From positions 167,722,053 through 167,786,052 of the forward strand of contig CM048552.1 in NCBI GenBank assembly GCA_026413225.1: a stretch of 64,000 nt of DNA, read 5' to 3'. Below are positions 60,298-64,000 of this stretch, piece by piece (position 1 is the first letter of the stretch; each line of letters begins with the position of its first letter). The translations under genes and the position numbers were made by a program. Below the pieces are notes generated by a model that had not been told where the DNA came from, did no database searches, and saw only the letters and a program-made list of their open reading frames with translations. Source of the DNA: Otis tarda (taxonomy: Eukaryota; Chordata; Aves; Otidiformes; Otididae).

Positions 60298-60418
60298 TTG
60301 CGATGTGACGCAGCAGTAAATTGAGAGCTGACTCCGCGGCATCTGTGTCTGTGTCTCTCTCCCCGGGATGGGATCCCAGTAGGGGAGGTCGGTTTGTTGT
60401 CGCGTGGTGACAGGTTAT

Positions 60419-61450
60419 CCCTCTAACAAGCTTCTGAACCTCAGCTGATGTAACTTCATGCCGTAATGGCTTTATGTTGGTTTTTATGTCCCTTGTTTGG
60501 ATACTCTGGCATTTTGACTCCTCAAAGTACAGAAACGACATCCTGTAATATCATTTCAACCTCTAATAAAACTTTGAATGACATTGGATCGAGGATTCAG
60601 AAGTCATTTCTAGTGAAATTCTATTCTATGAACTACTATAATTTGAGATTAGTTGAAATATTCTTTGTTTTTAAGATCATTGCAAGAAACATGAACTAAA
60701 TGTGATGAAGCTCAAACTGTATCAACAAAGGCTTTTAAAATGTATCTTTCCCACAATGAAGTAAATGAAATGGTGTAATTAGATCTAGCTTTTACATAAC
60801 AATTTAACAAACCTATTTTTAACAACAGATTTCTTGTTGTCATTCTGGTTTAACCACCACAATATTTTATCCAAGACAGAAAAAGTGTAGTCCCAAGTGG
60901 TATGCTGACTTGCTTTTTAAAATCTCGGAATTGTGTTGGAAGTCCTTGAATCTTTATGAACTATGTGAGTTTTCAATATTTGTTACACGTTTTAACATTC
61001 ATGACAGAAATTCCACAGCTAGGTCTATTAGAGAGCTCAGAAGAAAATCATTCAAGCTTATTGATTTAAAAAAGGTCAATTTTAGCAAATGCTATTATCA
61101 TTAGCTATATTTGTGCCTAAGTCTGAAGATAATAAATTCCTTAAAAGGACAATTAAAATTACATGCTAACTTTTTTTTTTGCCATCACTCTTAGAGGGAA
61201 TAGAATAAATCCCAGTCTTGTAAAGCTTATATTAAAGTACAATTCTGCTGGCAAATAATGGTAAGTGAGATAAGACCCTGATTTTTTTTTTTTTTTCTAC
61301 AGCACTGTGTATCTTAAGTCTGCTTAAGTCTTGCTAAGTAAGTACATAAGAACCCTCCACCTATCATTGTTTTAAAACCCAATAAAATTCAAAATATATT
61401 CTCTGAGCTTTTATTTGTTTTATATGTTCTGCCTCCAAGTGATTCTCAAG
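60419..61450. other. AT-rich unique sequence, no gene seen
   Basis: Frames of 77 and 64 codons without recognisable content. T-run at 61,281-61,296 before the next CR1. Confidence 0.6.
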
Positions 61451-61875
61451 GGTCACGAAGATGATCAGAGGGCTGGAGCACTCCTCCTACAAAGACAGGC
61501 TGAGAGAGTTGGGGCTGTTCAGCCTGGAGAATAGAAGGCTCCCTGGAGACCTTATTGCAGCCTTTCAATACTTAAAAGGGGTCTATAAGAAAGATAGGGA
61601 CAAGCTTCTTAGTAAGGCCTGTTGTGATAGGACAAGGGGTAATAGTTTTAAACTAGAAGGAAGTAGATTTAGATTAGACATAAGGAAGACTTTTTTTTTA
61701 CAATGTGGGTGATGAAACACTGGAACAGGTTTCCGAGATAGGTGGTAGATGCCCCATCCCTGGAAACATTCAAGGCCAGTTTGGACGGGGCTCTGTGCAA
61801 CCTGATCTAGCTGAAGATGTCTCTGCTCCTTGCGGGCGGGGGGTGGTTGGGCTAGATGACCTTTAAAGGTGCCAA
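61451..61875 (+). mobile_element. 5'-truncated CR1, C-terminal end of ORF2
   Basis: Begins ggtcacgaagatgatcagag. The frame at 61,461-61,712 reads [20 protein letters not shown], then [21 protein letters not shown] run of Ts near 61,690-61,698 adds a frameshift before HWNRF-like residues. The 3' untranslated region reaches ctagatgacctttaaaggtg, but the octamer tail is missing. Instead an A-rich tract begins at about 61,909. Close in sequence to the 14-kb and 19-kb copies. Confidence 0.9.
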
Positions 61876-64000
61876 GCACCTTCATTTCTGCTTAACTATA
61901 GTACCAGTAAAAAAAAAAAAACAAAAAAACAAAAAACACACTCATATTAATTGGGAAAATTAATAAATACCTGACAATATTCCAGGCACCAGTGTTGAAC
62001 TTTGCTAACTATATGTGACAGTAGTTCCTAAGTATCAGTGTAGTTTTGAGTTCTGTAGTAATATTTAAAATCAGTTTATCATTGGAGGTTGTATTATAAC
62101 GACAGGCTTCCTAGGGATCATGTGAGTATGAAATACTTAGGGAAAATCTTTAGAGTGTATATTAATACATACTTATGGTGCCATATATTTAAAACTGGAA
62201 AATATATTTTCTGTCTGTGTTTTCAGCCATCGTTTATTTGCCTTATGCCCTCAGTTAGCATATATAGAGCAGGATCCCCAGCTATATCTCATTACCCACT
62301 GTACACTGAAGTATTGTCACACCTATAATTTGCCACTAATATTAATGAATGAAAATTACTGTGACTACCATCTGAGAAGAGATTCAATATTGTTATACAT
62401 CTAGGACAGCATTATCATATAATGAATGCACTATATCAGAAACTAAAGAGTTGCTTTAAAGTCACATGTCGCTGACAACTTAGTAAATCCCCTGAGTGGT
62501 GTTAATAACTATTCCTCAGGGAGTTATTCAGTTTATCATAGGAATTCTCAATTAGTTTTTAGTGTTGATTCTGCCTTTAATTTTTTTTTTAATTAAAAAT
62601 AATACTTTTTTTAAAATTGTTTTCATGATTTACAGAATTTTGTCAGTATAACATGGGTCACTTTAGCTTCCACTTGAACAGTGGGTGCATAATTTACCTC
62701 TACTAGCAACTTTATAAACCTGTTGACGATAAAGGCAGACATCTTTATTCTCTTCTAGGTTTGCACCAAGTTATCTTGGTTGTTATAATGAAAATTAAAA
62801 AGAAGAAATGCACTATCTGTTCTAGAAACACACTAATATCTCATATTTCTAGTATTTCTCACAGTCACCTCTGGTTTTGTGCAAAGGCACAGAAAGACTT
62901 GAAACATCGATTCTGATTTATGATGAAGGATTTCTGATTGCTCTTTCCAAGGTTTCTATATCAATTAAAGGAAAAATCTAGTGCTCTCTTTGTTCCGTCT
63001 ACTAAGCAGACTGAATTTTTTTTTTTTTTTTTTTTTGTAATAGTATTGTTTTAATAGTCTGAAATTTAGGGAAAATTTGACAGGGTACAGAGAACAGCTT
63101 TTAGCCCATTATCTCTGCAGTGAAGAGGAACATACTGAAAATGTCAACACAGACATTCTGCATTCTGTAAATCTTTCATTTGTATTATCATTTAGCTATT
63201 GGAGAAGCAAATCACAAGTTTTACACAACGCAAGCTGCTCAGATTTTAGCTATCTTCAAACTGAGCTTTCTCCTAGATAAATTCAGTTTTCCTTTAGTCA
63301 TCAGAATAATTTATCTCTGAAATAGACAACTTTCTTAATTCAGCACTCAGCAGTACTGTGGAAATATTGATCTGCAATCAACTGCTGACACAGCTATTTT
63401 GCTTAAGCTGCATGTTTACTGAACTGCGAACACAACAGTTTTAAAGGCATATATAAGAATTGTTTCTACCACAGAAAATATTTATAGAAAACACTTAATC
63501 TAAATGGCCTTGTCTGTGTTTTATTCTAACTTTGATTTTAAACAAAGGAAGTTATGAAGTAAATTGAGTCTTTTTTCACTTTTTTTCTCTCTCTTTTTTT
63601 TTTTTTTAATAGTGAATATAATGCTATGAGAAATTTTCCTCCACTAATCTCATTTTAATTTTATTTTAGCCAGGATAAGCTGATTAATAAAATTGAAATT
63701 CTCTGAAGAGTTATTCCCATTGTCTTGGAGGGATCTTTCACAGGTGCTTTTTTGTTAAGAATCCAAATTTGCAGAACTTTTTAAAAAAATATGATAATTA
63801 AGGTTTCAGGAGCAAGCCAAGTCCCTTGTCATTAATAAGTTCTGCTCAACTTTATTTGATGTATTACATTATGAAAGACCATATTTAGATTTAATAGGTA
63901 TGTCTCCATAGAAAGTAAGTAGAAGATGTTGCTGTTTATTCTAGAGATTAATTAAATTTGATCACAAGTGGAGGTGCATGAAATGTGGAAAAGTTCTCTA
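61876..64000. other. AT-rich unique sequence, no gene seen
   Basis: Low-complexity runs at 61,909-61,940 (A-rich) and 63,016-63,036 (21 Ts). Short frames only. Confidence 0.6.

Larger units (their letters stand above)
60103..60412 (+). mobile_element. CpG-rich ERVK-like solo LTR, 310 bp
   Basis: Bounded by GGTTAT repeats, it starts TATGGGGCCC (the canonical TG probably mutated to TA) and ends GTGGTGACA. It contains two 21-bp direct repeats at 60,249-60,290, TATATA at 60,292-60,297, a possible AGTAAA signal at 60,315-60,320, and a U5-like end with gtgtctctctccccgggatg. GC and CpG content are far above the flanks. Methylated CpG decays quickly, so this density suggests a recent insertion. Length, the 6-bp duplication and layout fit an ERVK or alpharetrovirus-like LTR. 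No coding part remains. Confidence 0.9.

Noticed and set aside
60094..60541. Two minus-strand frames of 82 and 111 codons in CpG-rich DNA, considered as a CpG-island gene
   Set aside because: The CpG-rich block is exactly the LTR between GGTTAT duplications, and the frames are antisense to it.
19756..61875. Possibility that any LTR pair here is one provirus
   Set aside because: LTRs of one family are in different orientations or kilobases apart with unrelated sequence between them, have separate target duplications where readable, and no gag, pol or env remnant is visible.

Overview
The window reads as non-coding vertebrate DNA, almost certainly from a bird and probably from Neoaves. The evidence is the repeat content. 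At least thirteen CR1 LINE fragments carry typical CR1 protein remnants, and many have the CR1 3' end of ATTCTATG-type octamers. Around them sit several avian-type endogenous-retrovirus LTRs, all solo and all without internal retroviral genes. The background is AT-rich and full of short A/T runs. I found no convincing host protein-coding gene, no rRNA or tRNA and no CRISPR array. Nearly every long open frame is either a decayed CR1 reading frame or its antisense shadow. An isolated short host exon, or an intronic position inside a very large gene, cannot be excluded by eye.

Layout. 1-12.8 kb: a plus-strand solo LTR at the left edge, then AT-rich unique sequence with two short CR1 3' ends, a possible retrocopy near 10.7-11.0 kb and a 26-bp tandem repeat at 11.2 kb. 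12.8-21.6 kb: a CR1 cluster. It holds an internally deleted old minus-strand CR1, a short minus-strand CR1 with an open ORF2 C-terminus, and a small plus-strand CR1 end. Next comes the most complete CR1 of the window (about 3.4 kb: ORF1 esterase, endonuclease, reverse transcriptase, octamer tail), then a 630-bp solo LTR with a perfect 5-bp target duplication and an ancient CR1. 21.6-38.2 kb: mostly AT-rich sequence with a two-part CR1 at 24.6-25.9 kb, an LTR-like segment near 32.5-33.1 kb, a perfect 19-bp-arm palindrome at 30.8 kb and a second copy of the left-edge LTR family at 35.8 kb.

38.2-48.4 kb: a second repeat cluster. Two plus-strand CR1s follow one another; the second runs into a 125-bp compound pentanucleotide microsatellite, and an opposing CR1 comes next. 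A third copy of the left-edge LTR family lies at 44.2 kb. Then follows a nest in which an old CR1 (45.45-48.39 kb) was entered by a 324-bp ERVK-like LTR and, separately, by a 1.14-kb ERVL-like LTR that itself holds a younger CR1. Target duplications support each LTR insertion step, and removing the insertions restores the CR1.

48.4-64 kb: AT-rich unique sequence with two further copies of the 1.14-kb LTR family (52.6 and 56.4 kb), a 550-bp LTR (54.2 kb), a CpG-rich and probably young ERVK-like solo LTR (60.1 kb) and a CR1 3' fragment (61.5 kb).

Nothing here amounts to a new functional system. The interesting material is insertion history: nested elements, a CR1 chimera, an internally deleted CR1, a microsatellite at a CR1 tail and a well-preserved retroviral promoter. 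Family names are from memory of avian repeats, boundaries are hand-read and usually good to a few bases where a target duplication is given and to 10-30 bases elsewhere.
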